A stretch of DNA of 64,000 bases from Hymenobacter nitidus (GCF_020447315.1 NZ_JAJADQ010000008.1:124001-188000); one strand, 5' to 3'. Positions 46,138 through 54,660 are shown, counted from the first letter of the stretch. The notes: generated by a model from the sequence alone, not told the origin. Numbers and translations are program-made.

Positions 46138-46155
46138 CGCTCGCCCGCAGTGCCC

Positions 46156-46755
46156 ATGCCCGCCATCCTGTTGTTAGCCGCCGGCGCTTCGTCGCGCCTG
46201 GGGCAGCCCAAGCAGCTGCTGGCCTATGAGGGCCGGAGCCTGCTGCGCCGCGCCGCCGAAACGGCCGTAGCTGCCGCGGCCGGCGGGCCGGTCGTCGTCG
46301 TCACCGGGGCGCTGCACGAGGAGTTATTGCCGGAGCTTTCGGGCCTGCCGGTGCGGGTGGTGCGCTGCCCGGAGTGGGAGCGGGGCATGGGCGCGTCCCT
46401 CAAATGTGGCCTTGCGGCGCTGGAAACGGCCGGGGCGGTGCCAACGCTTACTATCCTGCTCTGCGACCAGCCCCACGTGACGCCCACGCTGCTGCGGCAG
46501 CTGCACGAAACCCACACCGCCACCGGCCAGCCCATCGTGGCTGCCGAGTACGAGGGCGTGCGGGGCGTGCCGGTGCTGTTTGCCGGCGCCGCGCTGCCCT
46601 TGCTACGCGCCCTGCCCGATGCGGCCGGGGCCGCCCAGCTTTTGCGTCGCCACCCCGAGCTGGTGGCCGCCGTGCCCTTCCCGGCCGCCGCCGTGGACGT
46701 GGATACCCCCGCGCAGTACGCGGCCCTGCTGGCTGCCAATTCGGACCAACGGTAA
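46156..46755 (+). CDS. MobA-like NTP transferase, probable molybdenum cofactor cytidylyltransferase
   Basis: 199 residues from the ATG at 46156 (a GTG two codons earlier is possible). Nucleotidyltransferase start motif ILLLAAGASSRLGQPKQLL, then ILLCDQPHVTPTLL and VPVLFAGAALP. The family includes MocA, which makes molybdopterin cytosine dinucleotide, the cofactor form used by PaoABC-like enzymes. Its position 12-18 bp after xdhC supports this role. Confidence 0.9.
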   Translation: MPAILLLAAGASSRLGQPKQLLAYEGRSLLRRAAETAVAAAAGGPVVVVTGALHEELLPELSGLPVRVVRCPEWERGMGASLKCGLAALETAGAVPTLTILLCDQPHVTPTLLRQLHETHTATGQPIVAAEYEGVRGVPVLFAGAALPLLRALPDAAGAAQLLRRHPELVAAVPFPAAAVDVDTPAQYAALLAANSDQR

Positions 46756-46769
46756 AGCCCTCAGCACAC

Positions 46770-46876
46770 TGTAGAGACGCATATTTGCGTCTCGGCGTCT
46801 GTGCCACGTGTGTTTGCTACATCGGCTTGTTTCCGGGAAATCGTTCGACGGGGAGACGCAAGTATGCGTCTCTACA
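46770..46876. repeat. Intergenic palindrome of the GTAGAGACGCA type
   Basis: TGTAGAGACGCATATTTGCG... at 46770-46793 is inverted at 46853-46876 with a single mismatch; each arm also contains a small internal palindrome. It follows the MocA-like gene. Confidence 0.85.
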
Positions 46877-46990
46877 GCAGGCAGCTTGGAACATGTAAAC
46901 ATTGCAAATATTTCAAAATATAGGCTTGAATACGATGTTATTGCTAAATACCTCGGCTATATTACTGCCTCATTCTTAACTCTTTTCAAT

Positions 46991-47401
46991 ATGCCTATCG
47001 AATATACATTGGTGGAGCGCGGCAAGCCTGGAGCTGTTGCCTCAGCTCCCAAAAAGATTTATGCCAATGCCAAAAGCAGCGGCGAAACTACTGTGCGTGA
47101 TCTGGCCGAGCGCATCAGCGAGATTTCCACGGTGAGTACCGTCGACGTAATGGCCGTGCTGGAAGCCTTATTTCAGACCGTGCCCCGTGAGCTAACCAGT
47201 GGCCGCATCGTGCGCATGGGTGAGTTTGGCTCTTTCCGCGTGACGCTACGCGGCGAAGGAGCCGAATCGGTAAAAGCCTTTGATGCTAGCTTGATTACGG
47301 ATGTAAATGTGAGCTTCAGCCCAGGCCGCCTCTTCGACCAGGCCATGCAGGGAGCCCAGTTGCGCCGGGCTGAAGCGGATAAAATCAGCGGCGCTAAGTA
47401 G
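46991..47401 (+). CDS. HU-family DNA-binding protein
   Basis: 136 residues from the ATG at 46991; the frame upstream to 46808 runs through repeat DNA. The pattern IYANAKSSGETTVRDLAERIS, VDVMAVLEALFQTVP and GRIVRMGEFGSFRVTLRGEG fits the HU-like domain common in Bacteroidota (HU-HIG type), followed by a short C-terminal tail. Likely a nucleoid-associated protein. Ends before a strong terminator hairpin. Confidence 0.88.
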   Translation: MPIEYTLVERGKPGAVASAPKKIYANAKSSGETTVRDLAERISEISTVSTVDVMAVLEALFQTVPRELTSGRIVRMGEFGSFRVTLRGEGAESVKAFDASLITDVNVSFSPGRLFDQAMQGAQLRRAEADKISGAK

Positions 47402-47447
47402 CCGGAAAACGGACGGCACCATTTCAAAAACGGACCCGTCTATTTTT

Positions 47448-47488
47448 AAAATCGTCCCGTCCGTTTCTAAAATGGACGGGACGATTTT
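47448..47488 (+). terminator. Terminator hairpin after the HU-like gene
   Basis: AAAATCGTCCCGTCC and GGACGGGACGATTTT form a perfect 15-bp stem with an 11-nt loop. Short CGGAC repeats surround it on both sides. Works in either direction by composition. Confidence 0.85.
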
Positions 47489-47596
47489 GTTAAACGGACG
47501 GCTCCTTTATAATACCCGGTTTCTGAATGTCGGCTACTGCCGGCAGCATTATTTTTTAGCGGCCCGCCATGACTTGCCGTGGCGGCTCCAGGGGCG

Positions 47597-47604
47597 TAGC
47601 TTTA
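47597..47604 (+). promoter_or_regulatory. -7 box of the repeat-lipoprotein gene
   Basis: TAGCTTTA, close to TAnnTTTG, 20 bp after a TTG at 47574-47576 in -33 position. Supports transcription starting just before the chosen GTG at 47640. Confidence 0.5.
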
Positions 47605-47639
47605 CCCGGTTTTTATCCTTGTGTATAGCATTCCGGCCG

Positions 47640-49016
47640 GTGGTTACGTCTCAGAAGTTTGCCCGTTTTATTCTCGTTATACTCAGCAGCCTGGCTTTGG
47701 GCAGCTGCGAAAAGAAGGAAGAAGAAGCCCCGGCCCCGCCGCCCGCCAAGAAATACGCGCTGGACGTGCTCAAAGGCACCCGGCAGGTCGACACCATCGG
47801 GCATTACACGCACGACAGCGTGGTGGTGCGCTTCCGGTACGGCACCCGGCCGCTGCCCTATCATCAGCTACTCTTTGATTTCGAGACCTGCAAGGGGGCG
47901 ACTGTCCCGCTCATAAGCTCCGGAACCAACACCAACCGCGCCGGGCGCGGCGGCACGCCGTGGCGCCTCACCAGCCAGGAAGGCCAGCAGCAAATCCGCG
48001 TCCGAGCCTACGACTCGCTGGGTGTGGTACGTATCGATACCCTGCTCGCCATCCAGGTGGTGCGGCCCACCGGCCGGGGCTGGCACCCGGCTGCCTGCCT
48101 GCCCAGCCCGGCCAAGGCTTTTTACCAGTACCCCAATGGCCGCCTGCTGGCCGGGCTGGCCAATGACTTTCCGCTGTATTCCGACGACAACGGGCAGACC
48201 TGGCAGCCGCATCCGTTTGTGTCGCCGGCCTCGACCATCTATAAGTTCATGGCGGCCGGGCCGAGTGAGCTACTGGTGTGGGCCGATACGCCGCTGAGCT
48301 TCGACACGGAAATCTATTATTCGGCCGATAACGGGCAAACCTGGCAGATGCGCCCCAACGCCGCCGACGCGCCCAACCAGGAACACGGGGCCGTGCTCTA
48401 CACCAAGGCCGGGCGGCTGCTGGTGGGGGCTTCCTACAACGGCCTGTTCTACTCCGACGACAAGGGACTGAGCTGGACGAAAGCCCCGATGCCGGTGGGC
48501 GCCTTTAACGTGGCTCCCTTCCATCACCTGACCGAGGACGCGGCCGGGCGGCTCTACGTGTTCGACTTCAACTCCCGCCTCTACCGCTCCACCACCGGGG
48601 GCACGAGCTGGGAGCTGCTCGGCGCGCCCTCCGACAAGGGCAGCGACCTGCTGGCCGACCCCGCCAGTGGGGCCCTGTACCTGACTACCAATTACGGCGG
48701 GATATTCCGCTCGATGAACCAGGGCACTACCTGGCAGCAGGTGTACCAGATAGCGGAAACCAGAGGCGACGCCCGTCTTATCTCGTCCATCTTCAAAGCC
48801 AATGGGGCTTTTTATTTCACCACCGGCGGGCAGGGCCTGGTACGCACCCTTGATTTTACCACCTTTACCTACCCCACGCGCTTTGCCGATGGCACCGTCT
48901 GGGGCGGCAAGAGCGAGTACGCGTCCTTCGTGACCAGCAGCGGGGCCCTGCTCACCGGCGGCCGGCGGGGCTACCTCTACAGCCCGGATGCTACCTACTA
49001 TAACCTGCGCCCCTGA
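47640..49016 (+). CDS. Lipoprotein with sialidase/photosystem-type propeller repeats
   Basis: About 458 residues from a GTG at 47640, chosen because it begins a lipoprotein signal (FARFILVILSSLALGSC) and the frame upstream crosses a terminator. After a short acidic/proline linker (KKEEEAPAPPP) and a beta-rich domain come BNR-like repeats: YSDDNGQTW, YYSADNGQTW, FYSDDKGLSW, RSTTGGTSW and RSMNQGTTW. These build a beta-propeller as in sialidases and YCF48-like proteins, but the catalytic residues of a sialidase are not evident. Envelope protein of unknown role. Confidence 0.75.
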   Translation: MVTSQKFARFILVILSSLALGSCEKKEEEAPAPPPAKKYALDVLKGTRQVDTIGHYTHDSVVVRFRYGTRPLPYHQLLFDFETCKGATVPLISSGTNTNRAGRGGTPWRLTSQEGQQQIRVRAYDSLGVVRIDTLLAIQVVRPTGRGWHPAACLPSPAKAFYQYPNGRLLAGLANDFPLYSDDNGQTWQPHPFVSPASTIYKFMAAGPSELLVWADTPLSFDTEIYYSADNGQTWQMRPNAADAPNQEHGAVLYTKAGRLLVGASYNGLFYSDDKGLSWTKAPMPVGAFNVAPFHHLTEDAAGRLYVFDFNSRLYRSTTGGTSWELLGAPSDKGSDLLADPASGALYLTTNYGGIFRSMNQGTTWQQVYQIAETRGDARLISSIFKANGAFYFTTGGQGLVRTLDFTTFTYPTRFADGTVWGGKSEYASFVTSSGALLTGGRRGYLYSPDATYYNLRP

Positions 49017-49097
49017 GTCCGGGCCGGGCAAGCTCGGCAACGGCAGCGCGGAATTCCCGTTATCTTGCCCAGCACCACACTGCCAACCTCTGCCCGC

Positions 49098-50534
49098 ATG
49101 ACCACAGCCTCTACTACGCCGGCCGCCGCGCCGGATGCTTCCTTCAGTGACATTCCCAAGGACGACAAGCGCATCACCCGCGGCTGGACCTTCTACGACT
49201 GGGCCAACTCGGTCTACCCGCTGGTGATTACCAGCTCCATCTTCCCCATCTACTGGGGCGCGATGGTGAAGCAGGTCACGGGCACCGACAGCGGCAAGAG
49301 CCCCGTCGACTTCCTGGGTTTCCAGGTGCCGGGCTCGTCGTTGCTGACCTACGCCATATCGGCCGCCTTCCTGCTTATTGCCCTGATTAGCCCCTTCCTC
49401 ACGTCGCTGGCCGACTTCTCGGGCCGCAAGAAGCTGTTCATGCAGATCTTCTGCTACCTGGGCGCGGCCTCCTGCACGGCCCTGTTCTTCTTCACCCCGG
49501 ATACCTTCACGGCCAGCACCTTCGTCTTCATCTCGGCCACGATTGGCTTCTCGGGCTCCATCGTGTTCTACAACTCCTACCTGCCGCTTATTGCTTCGGA
49601 GGAGAAGTACGACTCGCTCTCGGCCCGGGGCTTTTCGATGGGTTACATCGGCTCGGTACTGCTGCTCGTTATCTGCCTGGGTTTGATTATGGGCCACGAG
49701 ACGCTGGGCCTCGAAGAAGGCTTTGCCACCCGCCTGGCCTTTTTGCTGACCGGTATCTGGTGGGCCGGCTTCGCCCAGATTCCCTTCTTCACCCTGCCCG
49801 CCGACCCGGGCCGCCCCGCCGGGGCCAACGACGAAGCCGGCTGGCTGCTCAACGGCTTCCGGGAGCTGGGCAAGGTCTGGGACCAGCTTAAGCACCTGCC
49901 CAACCTGAAACGGTTTCTGCTGGCCTACTTCACCTACAACATGGGCGTGCAGACGGTGATGTACGTGGCCACCATCTTCGGCGACGAGGAGCTGAAGCTC
50001 GAAAGCTCGGCCCTGATTCTGACCATCCTGCTGCTGCAGCTGGTGGGTATTCTGGGCGCCTGGCTGTTCTCCAAGCTCTCGGAGCGCATCGGCAACACCC
50101 GGGCCTTGAGCTGGTCGGTGTTCATCTGGATGCTGATCTGCGTGGCGGGCTACTACGTGCAGGCCGGCTGGAGCTTCTACGCCCTGGCCTCGGTTATCGG
50201 CCTCACGATGGGCGCCATCCAGAGTTTGTCGCGCAGCACCTACTCCAAGATTATGCCCGAGAATACGCCCAATACTGCCGCCTTCTTCAGCTTCTTCGAC
50301 GTCACCGAGAAGCTCAGCATCGTCATTGGCACGGCCGTGTTCGGGGTCATTGCCCAGATTACGGGCTCCATGCGCAACAGCATTCTGTCGCTCATCGTGT
50401 TCTTCGTGCTGGGCCTGATCTTCCTGCTCACCCTGCGGGGCCGCAAGCTGCGCGACGAGCCGCCACTTGCCGTCAACGCCGTGGGCCCACCGCCGGCCAC
50501 GCCCAACGTGGGCATGCCGGCCTCGGTAAAGTAG
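49098..50534 (+). CDS. UMF1-family MFS transporter
   Basis: 478 residues from the ATG at 49098. About 12 hydrophobic segments. The N-terminal TRGWTFYDWANSVYPLVITSSIFPIYWG is characteristic of the UMF1 (Atg22-like) group of major facilitator proteins, and SRSTYSKIMPENTPNTAAFFSFFD near residue 385 fits as well. Inner-membrane exporter or effluxer of unknown substrate, possibly amino acids by the Atg22 comparison. Ends at a terminator. Confidence 0.92.
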   Translation: MTTASTTPAAAPDASFSDIPKDDKRITRGWTFYDWANSVYPLVITSSIFPIYWGAMVKQVTGTDSGKSPVDFLGFQVPGSSLLTYAISAAFLLIALISPFLTSLADFSGRKKLFMQIFCYLGAASCTALFFFTPDTFTASTFVFISATIGFSGSIVFYNSYLPLIASEEKYDSLSARGFSMGYIGSVLLLVICLGLIMGHETLGLEEGFATRLAFLLTGIWWAGFAQIPFFTLPADPGRPAGANDEAGWLLNGFRELGKVWDQLKHLPNLKRFLLAYFTYNMGVQTVMYVATIFGDEELKLESSALILTILLLQLVGILGAWLFSKLSERIGNTRALSWSVFIWMLICVAGYYVQAGWSFYALASVIGLTMGAIQSLSRSTYSKIMPENTPNTAAFFSFFDVTEKLSIVIGTAVFGVIAQITGSMRNSILSLIVFFVLGLIFLLTLRGRKLRDEPPLAVNAVGPPPATPNVGMPASVK

Positions 50535-50552
50535 CCGGCCCGCCGTTGCCTG

Positions 50553-50583
50553 AAAAAGCCCTGCCCCCAGGCGGGGCTTTTTT
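50553..50583 (+). terminator. Terminator after the UMF1 transporter
   Basis: AAAAAGCCCTGCC pairs with GGCGGGGCTTTTT, then T-run. Confidence 0.9.
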
Positions 50584-50665
50584 AGTGGGGTTTCCGGCCG
50601 GCGCTTAACTTTTCGGCCGGATTCCGCTTGTAACGTCGTTTCCACCACTCTCAATCCTGCCCGTT

Positions 50666-51187
50666 ATGTCGACACCCGCCACTCAGCCTTCCCTGCAAAC
50701 TGCCCTTAGCCAGGAGCTCAAGCGCGAACTGCTGCTCACCCGCCGCCTGCTGGAACGGGTGCCCACCGAGCAGTTCGGCTGGCAGCCCCACCCCAAATCC
50801 ATGAAGCTGGGTACGCTGGCTTCGCACATGGCCAACCTGGTGGGCTTCCTGGAAATGTCGTTGCAGGGTCCCGAAACCGACCTGGCCACCGTCACGCCGC
50901 TACCGTCGCCCACCACCACCGACGAAGTACTGGGCCGCTTCGACCTCAACGCCGAGAACATTCACAAAGCCCTGGCCGACGTGGACGATGCCACCTTCCA
51001 CGACCTGTGGACCATGCGCCGCGGCGAGCAGGTCTTTATGCAGCTGCCCCGCGCCGCCGTGGCCCGCACCCTGGTTTTGAACCACCTGATTCACCACCGC
51101 GGCCAGATGAGCGTGTATCTGCGCCTGCTCGATATTCCCGTGCCCGCCATCTACGGCGGCTCCGCCGACGAAGCCCCCGTGCGGTAA
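50666..51187 (+). CDS. DinB-family protein
   Basis: 173 residues with the four-helix DinB/YfiT-like pattern: ELLLTRRLLERVPTEQFGWQ, HPKSMKLGTLASHMANLVGF, and the metal-ligand region VLNHLIHHRGQMSVYLRLLDIP. His residues at about 50 and in LIHHRGQ are the usual metal ligands. Such proteins act as thiol- or metal-dependent enzymes; the reaction here is not known. Faces the amidohydrolase gene across a palindromic repeat. Confidence 0.9.
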   Translation: MSTPATQPSLQTALSQELKRELLLTRRLLERVPTEQFGWQPHPKSMKLGTLASHMANLVGFLEMSLQGPETDLATVTPLPSPTTTDEVLGRFDLNAENIHKALADVDDATFHDLWTMRRGEQVFMQLPRAAVARTLVLNHLIHHRGQMSVYLRLLDIPVPAIYGGSADEAPVR

Positions 51188-51396
51188 TGTGCTAATAATC
51201 AGCGTGTCCTTGCGAGTATTCTGCGCATGAAGCAGACACGCGGCCATCCGTCCTCTGCGCAGCACGACACGCTCTTTTACCAGAAAGCCCTTTCCTACTC
51301 GCGTGGGAAAGGGCTTTTCACTTCAGGGCACTCAGCACGTTTCAGCGGACGAATTGCTTCGTGCTTCGTCCTCGCAAGGACAGAGAATTAGCACAT
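51188..51396. repeat. Nested intergenic palindrome with GTCCTTGCGAG arms
   Basis: Perfect inverted pairs ATGTGCTAAT (51188)/ATTAGCACAT (51387) and TGTCCTTGCGAG (51205)/CTCGCAAGGACA (51371). It encloses a terminator hairpin and lies between convergent genes. No ORF with protein character. Confidence 0.9.
51284..51318. terminator. Terminator inside the 51.3-kb palindrome
   Basis: AAAGCCCTTTCC and GGAAAGGGCTTT with flanking T; can serve the convergent DinB and amidohydrolase genes. Confidence 0.85.
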
Positions 51397-51412
51397 CAGC
51401 ACATTCTCCACA

Positions 51413-53065
51413 TTATCTCTTATACACTTGCTCGCCGGCAATCCAGGTTTGCTGTACCTGGGCCCCGCGCAGCTCGGCCGCGGGGGCTTTGAGCAGGTCT
51501 TTGTTCAGCACCACGAAGTCGGCGGCCATGCCGGGCTTGATGCTGCCTTTCTGTTTATCCTCGAAGCCGGCGTGGGCGGCCCAGGTGGTCATGCCGCGCA
51601 GGGCGTCGGGGCGGCTCAGGGCGTTTTCCATCTGGAAGCCGCCGTTGGGGTAGTTCTTGGCATCCTGCCGGGCCACGGCCGAGTGGAAGCCAAACAGCGG
51701 GTTGATGTCCTCCACCGGGAAGTCGGAGCCGATGGCCACCTGCCCGTACTGCTTGCGCAGCTCCTCGTAGGCGTAGGCCGTTTTCAGGCGCTGCTGGCCT
51801 AGTCGCTCGCCGGCCCAGTACATATCGGAGGTGGCGTGAGTGGGCTGCACCGAGGGCACGATGCCAAACTGCCCGAACTTGGGCATGTCGGCGGGCGTGA
51901 TGACCTGGGCGTGCTCGATGCGCCAGCGCCGGTCTGTGCGGCCCTTCAGCGCCTCGCCATAAATGCTGAGGATGATGCGGTTGGCCGAGTCGCCGATGGC
52001 GTGGGTGTTCATCTGGAACTTGCTGGCCGCAATTTCCCGGGCCAGGGTCCGGTATTCTTTCTCGGTAGACAGCAGGAAGCCCGTTTCCTTGGGCTTATCG
52101 TGGTAGGGCTCGACGAGGCAGGCGCCGCGGGAGCCCAGGGCCCCGTCGGCATACACCTTAAAGGAGTTCACCGTGAGCCGGTCCTGAAACACGGGCCCGT
52201 TCCTAAAGTAAAACTCCTTGTTGGCCGCCGTCGGGTTGAGCATGGCGTAGAGGCGCAGCTTGAGCTTGCCCTGTTGTTGCAAAGCCGCCATCTGGTCGAT
52301 GTTGGGCTTGTCGAGGCCGGCATCGGCGAGGCTGGTCAGGCCTACAGCTAGGCACAGCTGCTGGGCCTGCAGAAGCAGGGTGTTGGCTTCGGCCGGGGTT
52401 GGCTCCGGAATCTTGACCGATACTAGGTCCACAGCGTTATCCACGAGCAAGCCGGTGAGCTTGCCGTCCGCGGCTTTGGTAATTGTGCCGCCGCTGATGG
52501 GCGTAGCGGCCGTGACGCCGGCCAGCTCCAGGGCCTTCTGGTTCACCAGCGCGGCGTGCCCATCGACGCGGATGATGAATACCGGCACGTCGGGAAACAG
52601 GCGGTCCAGCTCATCTTTGGTCGGAAACTGCTTGCTGCTCCAGTCGTTCTGGTCCCAGCCGCGGCCCGTGAGCCAGGCGGCCTGCGGGTACTGCTTGCGG
52701 TGCTGCTGCAGCTTCTCCAGCACCTGAGCCCAGGAAGTGGTACCCACCAGATCGGCGTCGCGCAGGCCCAGGGCGTAGCGGTAGAAGTGGCAGTGGGCGT
52801 CGTAAAAGCCTGGATACACAAACTGGCCCTGGGCATCGACTTCCCGCGCGGCCTGAAACTGCTGCCGTAGCGAATCGGCCGGGCCCACGGCTACAAACTT
52901 GCCCTCGCGCACGGCAAAGGCCTGGGCCTGCGAGAAGGTGGAGTCGACGGTGTAGACCGTGGCGTTGTAGACCAGCAGGTCGGCGGGCTGACGGGAGGGG
53001 GAGGAGGTGCAGGCCGCAAAGCCCAGCAGCGGCAGCAGTAGAAAGGAGCGCAGAGTTGGAGTCAT
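51413..53065 (-). CDS. YtcJ-like amidohydrolase lipoprotein
   Basis: 550 residues from the ATG at 53065; the GTG six codons upstream is less likely. Lipobox GFAAC with Cys about 19. Amidohydrolase family 3 pattern: VYTVDSTFSQAQAFAVREGKFVAVGPAD, metal-binding YPGFYDAHCHFYR (HxH), MNTHAIGDSANR and IGSDFPVEDINPLFGF. Metal-dependent hydrolase in the envelope; substrate unknown. A TACCTTCG box ends 5 bp before the ATG, suggesting a very short or absent leader. Confidence 0.92.
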   Translation of the reverse strand: MTPTLRSFLLLPLLGFAACTSSPSRQPADLLVYNATVYTVDSTFSQAQAFAVREGKFVAVGPADSLRQQFQAAREVDAQGQFVYPGFYDAHCHFYRYALGLRDADLVGTTSWAQVLEKLQQHRKQYPQAAWLTGRGWDQNDWSSKQFPTKDELDRLFPDVPVFIIRVDGHAALVNQKALELAGVTAATPISGGTITKAADGKLTGLLVDNAVDLVSVKIPEPTPAEANTLLLQAQQLCLAVGLTSLADAGLDKPNIDQMAALQQQGKLKLRLYAMLNPTAANKEFYFRNGPVFQDRLTVNSFKVYADGALGSRGACLVEPYHDKPKETGFLLSTEKEYRTLAREIAASKFQMNTHAIGDSANRIILSIYGEALKGRTDRRWRIEHAQVITPADMPKFGQFGIVPSVQPTHATSDMYWAGERLGQQRLKTAYAYEELRKQYGQVAIGSDFPVEDINPLFGFHSAVARQDAKNYPNGGFQMENALSRPDALRGMTTWAAHAGFEDKQKGSIKPGMAADFVVLNKDLLKAPAAELRGAQVQQTWIAGEQVYKR

Positions 53066-53107
53066 GGGTGCGAAGGTACGCACCCGCGCCTTGCTGCGCG
53101 CAAGGCC

Positions 53108-53539
53108 TTAGCGGGCTACTTCTTCGAGCTGGTGGCAGTGCTGCAGCCACTCTAGTGCCGCCTCTTTGTCCGTGAACCGCTCGTTGCGGTAGGGCCGCTC
53201 GTTGTAGTACGCCGGGTCGGGCACGCGGCCGTCGGCCAGGTCGCCGGCCAGGTGGTGGGGCGCCATCAGGAAGGCCAGATACGCTGGGCGCTTCAGGCGG
53301 GGATACACCTGGGGCAAAAACTCGTTCAGCGTCCAGAGCACGTCGGAGGAGTCGATGCAGGCACGGCGCCGAATGTCCAGCAGCCAGAACCGGCAGTCGC
53401 GCTCCACGGCTTGGTCGAGCAGGGCATGGTAGCCCCGGTGCAGCTCGAAGGGCATCACGCCGCGCAGCCACTTGGCCGTCAGTATCTGCCGGGGCGCGTC
53501 GTGGTAAATTTCCAGATACGGGGTAGAAAACACGGGCAT
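53108..53539 (-). CDS. Conserved-looking hypothetical protein, possible STAS-like fold
   Basis: 143 residues, no signal peptide. Alternating strands and helices (YLEIYHDAPRQILTAKWLRG; CRFWLLDIRRRACIDSSDVLW; FTDKEAALEWLQHC) resemble SpoIIAA/STAS-like domains such as those that follow 'stress-like' ORFs in Hymenobacter relatives. I do not recognise a specific family. Single gene between the amidohydrolase and AMP nucleosidase. Confidence 0.65.
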   Translation of the reverse strand: MPVFSTPYLEIYHDAPRQILTAKWLRGVMPFELHRGYHALLDQAVERDCRFWLLDIRRRACIDSSDVLWTLNEFLPQVYPRLKRPAYLAFLMAPHHLAGDLADGRVPDPAYYNERPYRNERFTDKEAALEWLQHCHQLEEVAR

Positions 53540-53601
53540 AAGCAGAACAATAATGTGCGGTTAAGAAAGGGCGGAATCCAGGTTTGAGGCCGCAGATTAC
53601 G

Positions 53602-53637
53602 AAAAATCCCCGGCACCATTGGCGGTACCGGGGATTT
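53602..53637 (-). terminator. Terminator downstream of AMP nucleosidase
   Basis: AAATCCCCGG pairs with CCGGGGATTT; the leftward reading ends in a T-rich run (TTTTTCG). Confidence 0.85.
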
Positions 53638-53686
53638 GTTGCAGAGTTACTGCCACTTATAAAATCGTGTGTAGCAACATCTTTCG

Positions 53687-54460
53687 CTACTCGAAGCGCA
53701 TGTGCTTCACCGATTCGCCCGAGTTTTGCAGCTCAATCAGCGAGTCAATACCGATTTGCAGGTGGGACGTCACGTAGTCAGACGTCACCTTTTTGTCGCT
53801 CTCCGAGGTCTTCACACCCTCGGGGGTCATCGGGTTGTCGCTCACCAGCAGCAGGGCGCCGTGGGGAATCTCATTGACGAAGCCGACGGTGAAAATGGTG
53901 GCCGTTTCCATGTCCACGGCCATGGCCCGGATCTGGCGCAGATAGTCCTTGAAGTTCTCGTCGTGCTCCCACACGCGGCGGTTGGTGGTATACACCGTGC
54001 CGGTCCAGTAGTCCTTCTCGTGCTTCTTGATCATCGACGACACGGCCCGCTGCAAACGGAACGAGGGCAGGGCCGGAATTTCGGCCGGCAGGTAGTCATC
54101 GGAAGTACCTTCGCCCCGGATAGCGGCGATGGGCAGGATGAGGTCACCGAGCTTGGTCTTGTTTTTCAGGCCGCCGCACTTGCCCAGAAACAGGGCCGCT
54201 TTGGGCTTGATGGCACCCAGCAAATCCATTACCGTGGCGGCCATAGGGGAGCCCATACCGAAGTTGATAATGGTGATGTTGTTGGCCGTAGCCGTCTGCA
54301 TGGGCTTGTCGATGCCCCGGATTTCAACGCCGAACTGCTCAGCGAACATGGTTACGTAGTTGATAAAGTTGGTCAGCAGGATGTACTGGCCAAACTCGTT
54401 CAGGGGCACGCCGGTGTAGCGGGGCAGCCAGTTCTCGACAATGTCGGCTTTGGTTTTCAT
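53687..54460 (-). CDS. amn: AMP nucleosidase, short form
   Basis: Splits AMP into adenine and ribose-5-phosphate. 257 residues, about half the E. coli enzyme, corresponding to its C-terminal phosphorylase-fold domain; the short form is usual in Bacteroidota. Motifs: TIINFGMGSPMAATVMDLLG, ALFLGKCGGL, AVDMETATIFTVGF and ALLLVSDNPMTPEG. A palindromic TTAGTGA repeat lies directly before the ATG. Confidence 0.95.
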   Translation of the reverse strand: MKTKADIVENWLPRYTGVPLNEFGQYILLTNFINYVTMFAEQFGVEIRGIDKPMQTATANNITIINFGMGSPMAATVMDLLGAIKPKAALFLGKCGGLKNKTKLGDLILPIAAIRGEGTSDDYLPAEIPALPSFRLQRAVSSMIKKHEKDYWTGTVYTTNRRVWEHDENFKDYLRQIRAMAVDMETATIFTVGFVNEIPHGALLLVSDNPMTPEGVKTSESDKKVTSDYVTSHLQIGIDSLIELQNSGESVKHMRFE

Positions 54461-54463
54461 ATG

Positions 54464-54570
54464 GTGAGTTAGTGAGTTAGTGATTTAGTGAGCATGTGGT
54501 TTGGCGGGTTGTGGAAATAATGGGCTTTCGAACGAAAAACTCGCTAAATCACCGACTCGCTAAATCACCG
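54464..54570. repeat. TTAGTGA/TCACTAAAT repeat element
   Basis: GTGAGTTAGTGAGTTAGTGATTTAGTGAG is opposed by CTCGCTAAATCACCGACTCGCTAAATCAC, an imperfect palindrome with internal near-tandem copies. Related in words to elements at 12.8 and 41.2 kb. Sits in the divergent gap before amn. Confidence 0.7.
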
Positions 54571-54646
54571 GGTTGGGTACAAAAAAACCGTCGAACGATT
54601 GTACGACGGTACCCGGATGAAAAGCTGGTGCAGAGGCTCCGGGCCG

Positions 54647-54654
54647 TACCTTTG
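54647..54654 (+). promoter_or_regulatory. -7 box before the HsdR-N gene
   Basis: TACCTTTG, a full match to TAnnTTTG, ends 6 bp before the ATG at 54661, so the mRNA may start at or next to the start codon. Confidence 0.55.
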
Positions 54655-54660
54655 TAGGTG

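Noticed and set aside
46808..46990. N-terminal extension of the HU-like gene
   Set aside because: The upstream codons lie in the GTAGAGACGCA palindrome and AT-rich DNA; the HU pattern starts after the ATG at 46991.
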